Shown: positions 47,177 to 58,054 of the stretch, piece by piece
Position numbering within the stretch: the first letter of the stretch is position 1
Layout of the letters: every line of letters begins with the position of its first letter
The notes under the pieces: generated by a model
The model's input: the letters and a program-made list of their open reading frames with translations, nothing else
What the model was told of the DNA's origin: nothing
Database searches by the model: none
Position numbers and translations under genes: made by a program
From: Turbatrix aceti
Lineage: Eukaryota > Nematoda > Chromadorea > Rhabditida > Panagrolaimidae
Direction: 5' to 3'
Length of the DNA: 64,000 nucleotides
NCBI GenBank assembly: GCA_963969345.1
Contig: OZ017767.1
Coordinates: 10,980,471-11,044,470 of the forward strand

Positions 47177-49889
47177 ATGAACTTATCCAGAGCCCAGATA
47201 ACTACTGCCTTCGTACTTTTTATGCTTTTTGTTGGATGCCAAAACAGAAGATATCACCGGTATCGACCTAAGCGGTACAATTTAACACTATCTATTAGGT
47301 TGGTTTTTTTTGTAATTTTTTTTATTTTTGTTGTTTTTTTCGAAATTTGTTTTTCACTTTATAAAAAACAAACAAAAGAAACTAAACAAAATATACCTTT
47401 TTCAAAAAATTACGAAACCCGTAGAAAAATGCGATTTATAGCTGAAAACAGAAATTCCACTTGAGACCCTTCAAAGTGCACCTGGTCTCATGTGGAATAT
47501 TACAGTTTCTGTTTCTTCCCCTTTTTTTCCGACCAAATAAATATTTATCGTACACGACATTGGAATCAGAATCACAATCGTTTTTTTACCTGCCTCGTTG
47601 TCACTTGGCCATAGCACTTCTTGAATTGCTTTGTCTCGGTATCCCGCCTACGGCAGGTGGAGTTATCTTTTTCGGGGAGAATACCGCTTTTTGCCGTTTA
47701 ACAGCAGTTTTCTTTTTTTGCTTCTTGAATTTGTTGCCTTTGTTGAAGTTGTCAGGCTCGGCGGTATCCTTTGACGCTTCATGCGACACCGCGTCTATGG
47801 ACTTTTGTCTTCGACTTTTATCTATATGCTTGTTTTTCGAAAACTTGTGCAACACTTGGTTGAAGGTTATCACCTTTTGCTTTGATTTTTTGCTTCTCAG
47901 CGATTTTGCATTGTTTGAAGCCTTTGCCACATCAATTTCGACTGTTTCTTCCTGGGTGAATTCTGGAAGCTTTTTGGCTTCTTCGATGATTTTCTTATTC
48001 GCAGGAGGAATTCTGCGTTCTTCAGACGTCATGGACTCGAGGTTGCGGCAGACTTCGGACATGCTCAGACGGGCTTCTATGTTCGAAGTCCACATCTTGT
48101 TTGCCACCAGATCGACGAGGGTCTCGGGAGCATCGTCGAATTCGAGTCGGAATCCTCCGGCGACAGCCTTCTGAACTTGTTCGTTCGTCATGCCAAGATA
48201 GGGCTCATTGCCGTTCGCGAAGATTTCCCAAATCATGATGCCAAAGCTAAAGACGTCCGACTTCGGAAAATATTGTCCATATTCCAGTGTTTCCGGCGCC
48301 AACCACTTAACTGGGAGATTGTACTCCTGCTTGAGGGTGTAGAAAACACCTCTGATAGTCAATCCAAAATCGCTGATTTTCACGGCCTCTTTTGAGTAGA
48401 GACAGTTGCGACAGGCAATGTCCCTGTGGATGCAATTCTGAAAAAAAACCATTTTTATGCGGTAAAACTTTTTTGACAACACACCTTGCTGTGGAGATAC
48501 TCGAGACCCCAAGCAGCGCCCATGACCATGTGATCGAGTTTTTCTTCTTCTGTCACACTTCCTCGGTATTTCTTCAGATAGTGGTCCAAGCTGCCATCCG
48601 GAACGAGTTCCATGACCAGCATGATGGGTTCATAGACGACGCCGTAGAATTTTACGACGTTGGGGTGGTCAAAGCTGCGCATCAGGCGAGCTTCTGTGAA
48701 GAACTCGGTAACCTTTTTCTGATCCGTACCGGGTTTCGCCTAAAACAAACAATCACTAAATATTTTTAAATCTTAAAAGAACATGTTTTGTTTTATTTAC
48801 AACTCACGATTTTAATTGCAACGTCAACTTTTTTGTGTGTTTTGAGCAAAAGCGTGCCGGCCATAACTTCACCAAACTCGCCTTGGCCGATTTTCTTTTT
48901 CTTGGTGATGTCGTTTTCATCGAGTTCCCATGCCTGCCGATTGATGGGCGTGATGAGGAATATTGGTTTTTTATAGTTGTAATCGGAATTCTGAACAGGC
49001 AACTTGTTTTTGACGTACTCGTCGATGAGTTTGGCGACGCTGCCAAAAGAGTTGCTTGAGTCGAGGAAGAATTTTTCATTTTTTGATTTCTGAATATCAA
49101 AGTGCCGAATCTTGTTCTAAAAAATCACTTGCAATTGTTTGACTTTTTTGTTTTGCGACTTACTTCGCCGTTCAGAGTTTTGTCATGCATGCAAGAGATG
49201 GTCAGCTTTCTACTCCCATATTCTTCTCGGAGACGGAGCAGAAAGTCACCGTTCTCAACGAGAAGCAGCGTGCAGTCGCTACGGTCGATGAGTCCGTGGT
49301 AGTAATCCAACTGCTCGTGTGCGTCAACTTTTCGTTTGAACATCCACATGCTGACTTCTCCAGGCGTCGACACGGCAGCAACCGCGCGTAGCTTGTTGAA
49401 GTCGTTGTTTTATGTGACTTATCTGCGAGACTGATCGTTAAATCTGTTTTTCATGTGTCGTGCTTTAAAAAATGCTAATTTGTTTTTGATATTCAAATTT
49501 ATTACAAATTTAAAGAATGCATGTATATTTACAGAAAACATGTTTGGTTACGATTCTTATAATCGAACTTTTTTGGTTCAAAAAATTTTATATGTCTTAT
49601 TTTTTTCATTTTCAGAAATCACAACGTCACGGATGCGCGATTCTTCCGACTCGTCGGCGTTGACAATACTGCTGATTTCTACGTAGCCCCAGGCAGCACC
49701 TTTACAAAGACGTATGACGTCAACCGAAAAGGCTACTGGACCCTATTCGTCGAATTTCCGTACGACAGGTACGCAAAGTCACCGAGAAAAATTATATCTC
49801 GTGACTCATTTTCCCATTGGATTATGGAAGTCTACTATTACCCCGGCAGTGTTGGATTTAGTGATTGGCACAAGATGCATGATTTTTGA
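47177..49889 (+). CDS. Small secreted protein, host of a nested gene
   Basis: Predicted 131 residues from exons 47177-47298 and 49616-49889, joined in phase 2 across a 2317-nt intron. Exon 1 gives a signal peptide (ITTAFVLFMLFVGCQ) and a basic stretch (NRRYHRYRPKRYNLTLSIR) and ends at a GTTGGT donor. Exon 2 follows TTTTCAG and reads without interruption from NHNVTDARFFRLVGVDN through YWTLFVEFPYDRY to WHKMHDF and TGA. Unusually for this A/T-rich area, exon 2 is open for 91 codons with balanced codon use. No known domain. The Tyr/Phe-rich second half suggests a small beta-rich secreted protein, an inference. The intron contains the whole SH2-kinase gene on the other strand. The join is deduced only from splice motifs and phase. 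Confidence 0.62.
47454..47498. repeat. Hairpin element, inverted order
   Basis: ATTCCACTTGAGACC and GGTCTCATGTGGAAT face each other in the opposite order to the other copies, just beyond the 3' end of the kinase coding region. Confidence 0.65.
47601..49349 (-). CDS. SH2-domain tyrosine kinase (Fer/Fps-like, nematode type)
   Basis: Cytoplasmic tyrosine kinase with an N-terminal SH2 domain, the small layout that is greatly expanded in nematodes. Predicted 528 residues. Exons: 49349-49164, 49116-48808, 48739-48485, 48437-47601. SH2: YYHGLIDRSDC and GDFLLRLRE (the phosphotyrosine-binding Arg is present). Kinase: glycine loop GQGEFGEV, VAIKI lysine, HRDIACRN catalytic loop, DFG, and LPVKWLAPE with the tyrosine-kinase P+1 loop. 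All catalytic residues are intact. A ~120-residue Lys-rich tail (SLRSKKSKQK and similar) may localise the protein. An in-frame GTG precedes the chosen ATG, but an upstream TAA limits extension. It sits wholly inside an intron of the plus-strand secreted-protein gene. Confidence 0.9.
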
Positions 49890-50619
49890 TTAACCCTTAC
49901 CCCCACCCCGACCCCGGCCCCATAGCGCTTTCACTTTTATGGTTCATTTATTGTTTCTTGCCTTTTTTCTTTCTGTAAATTGATCCAAAAAAGCCGACAA
50001 TCTAACTGCCTGCCTGCTGCCGTCGTCGTCGTCGTCGCCATCCATGCTGTCGACCGTCGACAAACAAAGATTTTGATGATGAAAAAAACACACACGGTAA
50101 AACACACTTTTTGAAAATTATTATGTCTTTGTAGTTGGATGAAAGAAGAGCATAATAATGGCTTGCATTTGTGATGAAAAAATGCAGTTGTAAAAAAATA
50201 ATAAAAATGTATTACGGTGAAATTTCAGTGTTTTATTTGAGTCATGTAAATAAAAATAAAATTTTAATCCCTTTATAAATATAAGGAAAACGGAAAAAAG
50301 GTTTTTGCTGTTACCGGATTCGAACCCGAGACCCCATGCTTTACAGTCCTTCTCTTTACCAACTGTGCCATTCGTAAAAAATAGGGCATTTAATTTCCAA
50401 ATTTTCATTTTTGTTTATTTCCGAATGCATATTATTACACTTTCGAATTCATTTTATAAACTTATCCGATACAATATTTTTTAAACATAAAAATGTGATA
50501 AAAGCGATTACCTTTTAAAAGAAATCATAAATGTAATTTTAAATTATAAAAAAAATAAAAACAGAAAAAGTGAAAGAAAAATGCATGATTAGGCAGGTGC
50601 TGTAGCTGTTTACGGTTGA
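49890..50619. other. Intergenic region with tRNA-like sequence
   Basis: 3' flanks of two convergent genes. It includes a (GTC)n-rich stretch near 50015-50045 and the tRNA-like element at 50306-50377. Nothing else recognised. Confidence 0.55.
50306..50377 (-). pseudogene. Degenerate tRNA-like sequence with pol III boxes
   Basis: On the minus strand, TGGCACAGTTGG (50370-50359) fits a tRNA A box and GGTTCGAATCC (50326-50316) is a perfect B box, 33 bp apart. A run of six T follows at 50299-50294, a usual pol III stop. However, the acceptor and anticodon stems do not pair, and two of five T-stem pairs fail, so a functional tRNA is unlikely. A GTA triplet in the would-be anticodon loop hints at a tRNA-Tyr origin. 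It could be a pseudogene or the head of a tRNA-derived SINE. Confidence 0.5.
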
Positions 50620-52672
50620 TCAGATGTCTCCGGTATCTGGGGACACAGATTGCGAGGGGTGAATAGTGCCGTCATGCGACGGGATGAGCGTGACAAGAGG
50701 TTCGTTTCTCTGAACTTCGTAGACGGCGTTGTTGTTGTTGTTGCTGCCGTTGTTGTTGAAAGGTGCGGCACCGTCTCCCAGTTTCGGTTGACGACTGCGA
50801 TCGCGATCATCTTCAAGGTCTCCGACATCGACACCGACTTCGGTGAACACGTTTTTGTCACTTCGATGGAATCTGAAATTTTTTTAGTTTTTTATAGAAA
50901 TCGAAAAAAAAATGTTTGAATAAAATACTTGTCAAGATCGGGTTCAGGCTGGGACGAGAGCAACTTGAGATTATCAATGCACTCGCTCAGACGCTTGGCA
51001 GCGTGCGGTGATCCAGCTTCGGGATCATCGATGAGGGCATACTTCTGAACCGGGTGTTCAGTTTGAACTCCCGTGCTGGCGAAGCGAGGTGAGCGCTGTG
51101 CAGGTTGCGGTTTTGTCGCCAACGGGGCTACCGAGATTGGCACAATCCGTTCATGTTCTACCGGCGGATAGTCGTACTCGGGACGACCAGGAGGATCTAG
51201 GAATATGATTTTCTGTTCTCGGTTAATCGACAGCGAGCGAAGGGATCTGGTCGACTGGATTGTGCGCACGCTCGGCGAGCGTGAAACTTCTCGCGATGGC
51301 TGGCGTGGTGAGTAACGATGCGGGTGGGGGTGACGCGGTTTAGCTGGTCCCGGCGGATGACGATGTTTGTAAGGGTCCTGTAAGGGTAAAAGGATTATGA
51401 AAAGTTTCATCCCCGAAAAAACTAGATACACCTGGATTACGGCAAATTGTCTAAAAATGTGTTTTGATCAGTGTTAATCAAAATCGGATTAAAAATATAT
51501 GTGCGTGTATTTTTTTATGCAACCAGGTAATCCAGGTGAACTTTTACATCCCAACCCACTTTCTCCTGAACTACTGTAGAAGTGTACGGATTGATGATAT
51601 ACTCCTGCTCGGAAAGCTGCTCCTCAATTGGCTGGCGCTTGTCCCGACGACCGCGGCCTGGCTCGACAGGTTCAGAGGGTCCAGTCTTCTTCTTGACCTT
51701 GTTTGGACGAACTGCAGCCGGCTTGGACCTGTAGGGGATGTTCTGTGGCCGTTGATACACCGGGCGCTGGGAAAGGTCACTCTCCCTTCTGAGAACTGCG
51801 TTCAACGGAGGACTTTCCCTTCGGGGAGGATTCCCGTAATGGGGCCTGTAATGCTGAACAGATTTGGTGGATTCAGATTCATCGCTGCTATCGCTGTCAT
51901 TGGCAAAATGCCGATCGTCGTCTTCGTCGTCGACGGTGGAGTAAAATTCGGGAACAGAGTTCGTGCGGTCCGGCTTGGGCTTTTGCTTCATGTTTTCTTC
52001 TTCCATTTTACGGATGTGTTCCAGGTGATCGACGCTGTGAGCGATGGGGCGTGCGAGTGGGGGCGAAGATCTTGTGCCGAGGGTCGGGGGATTGTCCCAG
52101 TACGACGCCCACTTGTTTTGCGGGCGAAAAGGGCGCGGAGTGTACAGATGAAGTGCCTGGGAGTCGCTGTGACTGTTCGGCTCCGGCGCGGGAGAGGGAG
52201 TCTTGGACATCGATGCAGACACGAGTTTCACGATCTGGAACAGCTCGGTGGTGGAATCAGTTGCCAGCCACAGCACGACCTGGGTGGTCTTTTTCTTGAC
52301 TGTTTTGGTCATCGAAATTGCGATAAAGCAACTTGAGTCGAGTTTGTTTTCGTCGTCTTTGACTTTTGGGATGTTCGGGATCGAGTGAGAAGTCGTGCCG
52401 AATCGAATGTTTTCTGCGTTGTCGGCGACTGTTATTCTGGAAAAAATATGGATATAGCATTTAAAACAATTTTTTATTTTATACTTTTATTTTTTTAAAT
52501 TTTTTTTGCATTGAAAAAAGACTTACTTATCTTTGACGAGTTTCTTAGCATTTTTGTCGTTGTACAGGTATATGACAGGCCCCTCCACGCCATGTGCCAG
52601 AATGAGCCATGCCTTGGCGAACTTGTTTTTACCGTGGTAAAGAAAAACACGAGTCTGCTTGAGAATGACCAT
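50620..52672 (-). CDS. Protein with PH/PTB-like N-terminus and long disordered tail
   Basis: Predicted 578 residues. Exons: 52672-52527, 52436-51548, 51377-50929, 50872-50620. The first ~130 residues alternate beta-strand-like segments (TRVFLYHGKNKFAKAWLIL, IYLYNDKNAKKL, DNAENIRFG, SSCFIAISMTK, TTQVVLWLATDSTTELFQIV), with a terminal amphipathic helix. This is the layout of a PH or PTB fold. The rest is rich in Pro, Arg, Ser and acidic residues, with several PxxP stretches (NPPRRESPPLNAVL), a basic patch (RPNKVKKKTG) and an Asn run (NNNGSNNNNN). I do not recognise the gene. A membrane- or receptor-associated scaffold is a reasonable inference. Phases fit at every join. Divergent from the first member of the secreted-protein cluster. 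Confidence 0.75.
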
Positions 52673-53810
52673 GACTGGAATAATTCAAAAGCAACGAATG
52701 ACAATACGACACACGAAGAGCGAAGAAAAATGGCGAGGATGATGATGACAGGTGTATCACCGATCACGTTTTATCCCGTCTCAACGAATTCGACGATGAA
52801 TCACGGATTGTGTTAGACGACACAAAGCGACCACCTTTCCTCTCAGACGATGTCCACGGGCGGTGATGATGTCGTCGTTGCAGCGGTATAAAGTCGACGA
52901 AAATGATGCGTCAAACTTTATACGCACGGGGCCGGTGCCAAGCCCAGGGACGTCATTTGCTTACACGCGCGCGTGCATGTGTTGTTTCATTGTACATACA
53001 AGCTTGGCTTTATTGTACTGTTTGTCGACCGGCCAGGCAGAGTTGATCATGCAAAGAAATAAATTTCCGAGGAGAGCCGGGGTTGTAAAGAACCGTGCTG
53101 TTCAACGCCCCTCCAGATTTTTTTTATAATATTTATTTAAATACAATCGACAAAAAAATGATTTTGTGAATAAAGTAAGCCTGAAATGGAACAACTTTTA
53201 CTGCTCTTTTTTTGCCGGAAGAGACCCAGATCAGCAATGTTTATTCTTGTCGTTCACACACCGATTTTACGGCTCGCAGGTGTATCAAATAAGAATTGCT
53301 GACTTTGGCAAACAGAAAATTTTTTATTCTTCACTAACATAAATTTATCTGAAATCAAAAGTATACAAACTTTGCAATAGTTGATATAATCGGGAAACAG
53401 TAATTTTAGGAAACAGGAAATGTACTTTTTGGTGTCCGATTTTGAAACAAATTAATTAACAATCAACAAAGATTTATGTTACAATGCAGACAAATCTGCT
53501 GTTTGTTGGAGGATTAATACGAAATGCATGACACAGAGTTTTTTTTTATCAATCGAATTACACTAGCAACATTTTTAATGATGATCTATTATAAATCTTT
53601 GGGATTTTTATAAATTTACTTGTCTGTAATAGAATTTTCCTTCAAATTATACAATGTTTTGTAGTTTGCTTCCAAAACATAGATGTCAAAAAAGGCGTGC
53701 ATTTTAAAACATTTATGTGACTATATAAATTGGATATATTTATATATCCGCATACAACAGTCAGAACAGGTACTACCTCATTTGTCTCAGACAACCGCCC
53801 AATCATTGTC
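52673..53810. other. Divergent intergenic region
   Basis: Between the PH/PTB-like gene (-) and cluster copy A (+). A CTATATAAATT at 53722-53732 and further TATA-like sequence lie about 80 bp before copy A's ATG. TTTGTCTCAG just before the ATG may be a splice or trans-splice acceptor. No other gene seen. Confidence 0.5.
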
Positions 53811-54702
53811 ATGGAAGGCAAGTTTCTTCAATGGAGTTTGCTTAGAGGCTTGATTTGGATTGTCATGTACAACGTTTCCGGCATTTACGGTAAAACCACT
53901 AAAGCCACTACTGCAAAAACTACTACTCCACCTCCTGCCAACGTGTGGTTACGCATGAATTTTACCAATGCAGAGAAATTTGTATGTTTTTCTTATTTTT
54001 GTGCATTTTTGTAGATTTTTTGATTTCATTTTTTATTTTTAAAAATAAAAAAAATTTAATTTTTATATTTTAAAATTTTTAATTTTTAATTTTTTTTAAA
54101 ATTTTAAAAAAAATTTTATTATTTTTAATTTTTTTTAAATTTAAAAAAAAAATTATTATTTTTGTGCTTTTTCAGGAATACGCTTTCATTGCTGCTTTTG
54201 AATTTAATAAATTCTACAACCTTAGCAATCTTGTTATCCCGGTCAATCAACGAAACTTTTCGTGCATCAAGCATGAAAACGAGCAGGAAATGTGTTGCTG
54301 GCAGACTCTGGTCTTTAGTTGGACTGATTGTCAGCGGAATTATGCCTACTATGATACATACTATGGATCGGACATTTTGAGTCTAAAAAATGTATCCACA
54401 TCGGCAGAACTCCCAGGCGCACCTACAATTTCGAGGAAGAAACGTCGCAGCCAGACGTATTCGATGGATAGCGCAACAACGTGCAATCTAGCAGTCGAAC
54501 TGAAACCTCCAATTCGTTTTGTATGTTTTCATAATCTTTTTGTTTTATTTTGCTCTTTAAATTTCAGCAAGTGCAATCTCAAATTTGCACTTCGTTATAC
54601 GCAAGAAACTACACATTTATCGTCGAAAATAGCAAAAATTATTACGAAGAAGTCGTTGCTGTTGAAGAAGATTATTATTACTATTATAATGATAATCCAT
54701 AA
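53811..54702 (+). CDS. Secreted RKKRR-family protein, copy A
   Basis: Predicted 216 residues. Exons: 53811-53981, 54176-54520, 54568-54702, all joins phase 0. An N-terminal hydrophobic signal (LIWIVMYNVSGIYG) is followed by a Thr/Lys/Pro-rich linker and MNFTNAEKF. The core has VNQRNFSCIKHE, MCCWQTLVFSWTDC, YDTYYGSDILSLKNVSTSAELPG and a basic RKKRR cluster (about residue 144) that looks like a furin-type processing site. TTCNLAVELKPPIRF and a Tyr-rich acidic C-terminus (EEDYYYYYNDNP) follow. The six Cys are conserved in copies B and C. I do not recognise the family. A processed secreted peptide precursor or structural protein is possible, but function is unknown. It is the most upstream member of the cluster around gba. 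Confidence 0.78.
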
Positions 54703-55599
54703 GTAAATTAATTGATACAGTTGAGCATCGCTTAAAAAATACATAAATTTGATTTTTCTAAAAAAAGAGTGTGCATTTTCTTCAACTTTTGTGAATTTCG
54801 AGAGTCACTGTAGCAAATATAGTAAAACCAGAAAAAAACTTTAGTAGGGCGCAGCGAGTAATCTGAATCTGCAAAGTTGGTCTAGCTCTACTGGTTAAGT
54901 CACAAAAATTTTTTTAACAAAGCTGCGGTCTTCTATTGAAAAGAGTAATAGAGCGTTTGTCAAAATCGCCAAGGGTTTTGGTGAGTTACGGCACTTCGAA
55001 GTTTCATTATCTTTCAATGCTTCGGCATTGCATAAAAAATCTTACAGATGCGCGAGTGGCTTAAAACAATTTTTGGGACATGCCTAAGTCTACCAAAGTG
55101 ACTGCAAACAAAAAAATTTAAAAGCAGCCTCAGGATCTTTTTTTTTGAACAGAACTCCTTGCACACTCGCACGCGCGTCTTTTTCTCTCGTTTGACACAT
55201 AGAACGACGTATGCAATGACCGGCGTGCGGTGTACTCGATTGGTCAAAGTTGGCAAGAAGACAAGCGTGTCCAAATATGCTGATGCCTTTGCAAAAAAAT
55301 ACAAAAAGCACACATGAAAACTACTCTGAGGATAACAATATAATACAAATGACGTCAACATACGCAGTGCCTCACCATAGACCCCCTTTTATAACCCATT
55401 GAACAAATGTAAGGATTGGGGGAGTGACACCAGTGATCAGCGGCAAATCCCTGCTCTTTTTTGAGATCGCGTGTAAAATTTGTGGAATTCCATGACGCCA
55501 TACCTTTGCATTACGCATTAAATACCTGTGAGAACAAGTAACTGCAACCTCATTTGTACCTGAATTTGCAGCAGTCGACCGACGCTGGGAATTGTAAAA
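54703..55599. other. Spacer between copies A and B
   Basis: Contains a perfect hairpin CAATGC-TTCG-GCATTG near 55014-55030 and the conserved module upstream of copy B. Otherwise A/T-rich without recognised features. Confidence 0.5.
55431..55571 (+). promoter_or_regulatory. Conserved upstream module of copy B
   Basis: Shares with 56678-56819 the blocks AAATCCCTG(C/T), TTTTTTGAGATCG, TTTGCATTACGCATTAA and TACCTGTGA, in the same order and distance from the ATG. It ends in TTTGCAG, a likely splice or trans-splice acceptor 29 bp before the start codon. Confidence 0.65.
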
Positions 55600-56324
55600 A
55601 TGAAAAGTCGGCTCTTACAATTGAGCTTGTTTTTTGGTTTCATTTGGATTGTCATTTATAACGTCTCCGGTGTTTATGGCAAAGGTGGAAGCTCTTCTTC
55701 AAAATCGGAGCCGTGGGTGTATATGAATTTTACCAATGCTGAGAAATATGTTTGTTTTTTTTTCGTTTTTTTCTGGATGTTGTGAAATATGTAAATATTT
55801 TTATTCGCAGTGATCTTTTTAGGCTTACGCTTTTTTGGCAGCATTTTTTTTTAATGACTACTACAACCTTACTAATCTTATTATTCCGGTCAATCAGCGA
55901 AACCTTTCTTGCATCAAGCATGAAACACTAGCCCAGCACTGCTGCTGGCAGTCACTGGTCTTTAGTTGGACAAATTGCGTTCGAGATTATGCGTACTACG
56001 ATACATACTACGGATCGGAGATTTTGAGTCTAAAAAATGTATCCACATCTGCAGAACTCCCCGGTTCACCTACAATTTCGAGAAAGAAACGCCGCAGTCA
56101 GACGTATTCGATGGATGGCTCGACAACGTGCAATCCAGCGCTCGAATTGAAACCTCCGATTCGTTTTGTAAGTTTTCCTTCAAAAACATTTTTTTATTCC
56201 CAAAAATTGGTTTCAGAAAGTGCAAGCTGAATTATGCTTCTCTACAACGGGAGAGAATTCAACTTTTATTGTTGAGAACAGCGAAGACTATGATGAAGAA
56301 ATTGTTTCTGCGTATAATGGATGA
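55600..56324 (+). CDS. Secreted RKKRR-family protein, copy B
   Basis: Predicted 200 residues. Exons: 55600-55749, 55823-56167, 56217-56324, with the same phases and an identical 345-bp middle exon length as copies A and C. Signal region FFGFIWIVIYNVSGVYG, a shorter Gly/Ser/Lys linker, EPWVYMNFTNAEKY, then SCIKHETLAQHCCWQSLVFSWTNC, the YYGSEILSLKNVSTSAELPG block, RKKRR, TTCNPALELKPPIRF and a short C-terminus (NSTFIVENSEDYDEEIVSAYNG). All six core Cys are kept. AATAAA is at 56350-56355. The intact frame, conserved splicing and differences mostly at variable positions argue for selection on the protein. Function unknown. Confidence 0.8.
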
Positions 56325-56834
56325 TGAATGCACTGTGATGCTATCGTACAATAAATGCACTATTTTGTTATCGTTAACAATGACAGATTTCTGTTATTTG
56401 ACATGACAAATTTCTGTTTGTTGAGATTTTCGAATTCTACTCCCCCGTTAAGAACAAAAACAAGACCAGGATCACAGAACATCCCCTACAGGAAAATTCT
56501 TGCTGGAGTTTGTCCAAACAAGGTCAAAGTACAGTTTTTTTTGTTTTTTTTAGAGAAAAAAACAAATTTAAAATAAATATGTACTTTCTGCGGATAATGA
56601 ACATCATCACTGCCTACCATTGACAAACGCGGTGTTTCGATTTATAACACACTGATTAATTATAAGTATTTGGTGCAGGTGATTAGCGATAAATCCCTGT
56701 CCTTTTTTGAGATCGTGTACAAATTTTGTATACTAATTGCATTACGGCATAAGTTTGCATTACGCATTAATACCTGTGAAAAACGGTAAAAGTAAGCCCA
56801 TTTGTACATCTATTTGCAGCTGACAGCTGTCAAA
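56325..56834. other. Spacer between copies B and C
   Basis: Poly(A) signal of copy B at 56350-56355, then ~300 bp without features, then the conserved upstream module of copy C. Confidence 0.55.
56678..56819 (+). promoter_or_regulatory. Conserved upstream module of copy C
   Basis: Counterpart of 55431-55571: GTGATTAGCG, AAATCCCTGTCC, TTTTTTGAGATCGTG, TTTGCATTACGCATTAA and TACCTGTGAAAA, ending in ATTTGCAG 16 bp before the start codon of copy C. Confidence 0.65.
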
Positions 56835-57549
56835 ATGAAAAGTCGACTCCTACAATGGAACTTGATTTTGATTGTCATGTACAACGTTACCAATGTTTAC
56901 GGTAAAGGCGGCGGTTCTTCTTCAAAATCGTCCACTACAAAACCAGAACCGTGGGAATACATGAATTTTACCAATGCTGAGAAATATGTTTGTTTCAAGT
57001 TTTTTTATTATTGCTAAACTTAACAAACCTATTTTAGGATTACGCTTTTATTGCCTCACTTACGTTTAATAAATACTACAACCTTAGCAATCTGATAATT
57101 CCGGTCAATCAGCGAAACCTTTATTGCATCAAGCATCAATCCCTTGCACAACACTGCTGCTGGCAAACACTGGTCTTTAGTTGGACAAATTGTCAGCGAG
57201 ATTATGCCTACTATAATACATACTATGGATCGGACATTTTGAGTCTAAAAAATGTGTCCACATCGGCAGAACTCCCAGGCGCACCTACAATTTCGAGAAA
57301 GAAACGCCGAAGCGGAACATATTCGATGAGTAGCGTGGCAACCTGCAATCCAGCAAGCGAATTAAAACCTCCAATTCGTTTTGTAAGTTTTTAACAAAGA
57401 TGTTAGTTACATGTGCAAACAATGGATTTTAGCACGTAGACTGTCAAATATGCTTTTCTACAACGGGAGTCAATTCAACATTCATTGTCGAAAACAACGT
57501 GCACTACTTCCAGGAAATTGTTTCTGCAGTTTCTGCGTACGGTAAATGA
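56835..57549 (+). CDS. Secreted RKKRR-family protein, copy C
   Basis: Predicted 204 residues. Exons: 56835-56987, 57038-57382, 57433-57549, phases as in A and B. Signal region NLILIVMYNVTNVYG, Gly/Ser/Thr/Lys linker, EPWEYMNFTNAEKY, YCIKHQSLAQHCCWQTLVFSWTNC, YYGSDILSLKNVSTSAELPG, RKKRR, ATCNPASELKPPIRF. The last exon adds a Cys (HVDCQICFSTTG), giving seven where A and B have six. The C-terminus is NNVHYFQEIVSAVSAYGK. AATAAA is at 57574-57579, in a 3' flank resembling that of copy B (CACTGTGAT..TATCGTA), so the duplicated unit included promoter and 3' end. Function unknown. Confidence 0.8.
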
Positions 57550-58054
57550 TGCACTGTGATTCTATCGTATTGTAATAAATATACCCTGTTTTGTAAACAT
57601 AACTGAATTTGGGGAAAACAAAAACACGTTCTCGTTTGTGAACACGGATTTTTTGGTTTTGAGTCACAGTAAAAAATAAAAACGCATAAAAATCCGTAAC
57701 AAAAAAATTTTTAAATGTTAGTAAAAGTTTGATTTTCCGGTTCCGTTTCTAATCTATGATACAAATTTTCCAATATTGCTTTCATTATTGATTTGGGCGA
57801 GCGTACGCAAAATAAGTTTCATATTCAAAACAGTTTTCTTGCTATTTTTTGAGCCTGATAGAAGTCAAAATATAAACATTGAAAACCAAAATGCAGCAAA
57901 GAAGGAACATTTTTGTGACTTTTTTTTATCGCACGCAGCTGCGATAAACATACTAAATATAGGGAACCAGAGAGTAGCTATGCATTGATTCACATAAACA
58001 GTCAGTTAAAAGGCTTGCAAGAGTATTGTTTTTTGTAGAACATCCGAGATTAAG
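57550..58054. other. Spacer between copy C and gba
   Basis: 3' end of copy C and promoter side of gba. No other feature recognised. Confidence 0.55.

Noticed and set aside
54860..54920. A-box-like TGGTCTAGCTCTACTGG
   Set aside because: No B box downstream and no cloverleaf; chance match.
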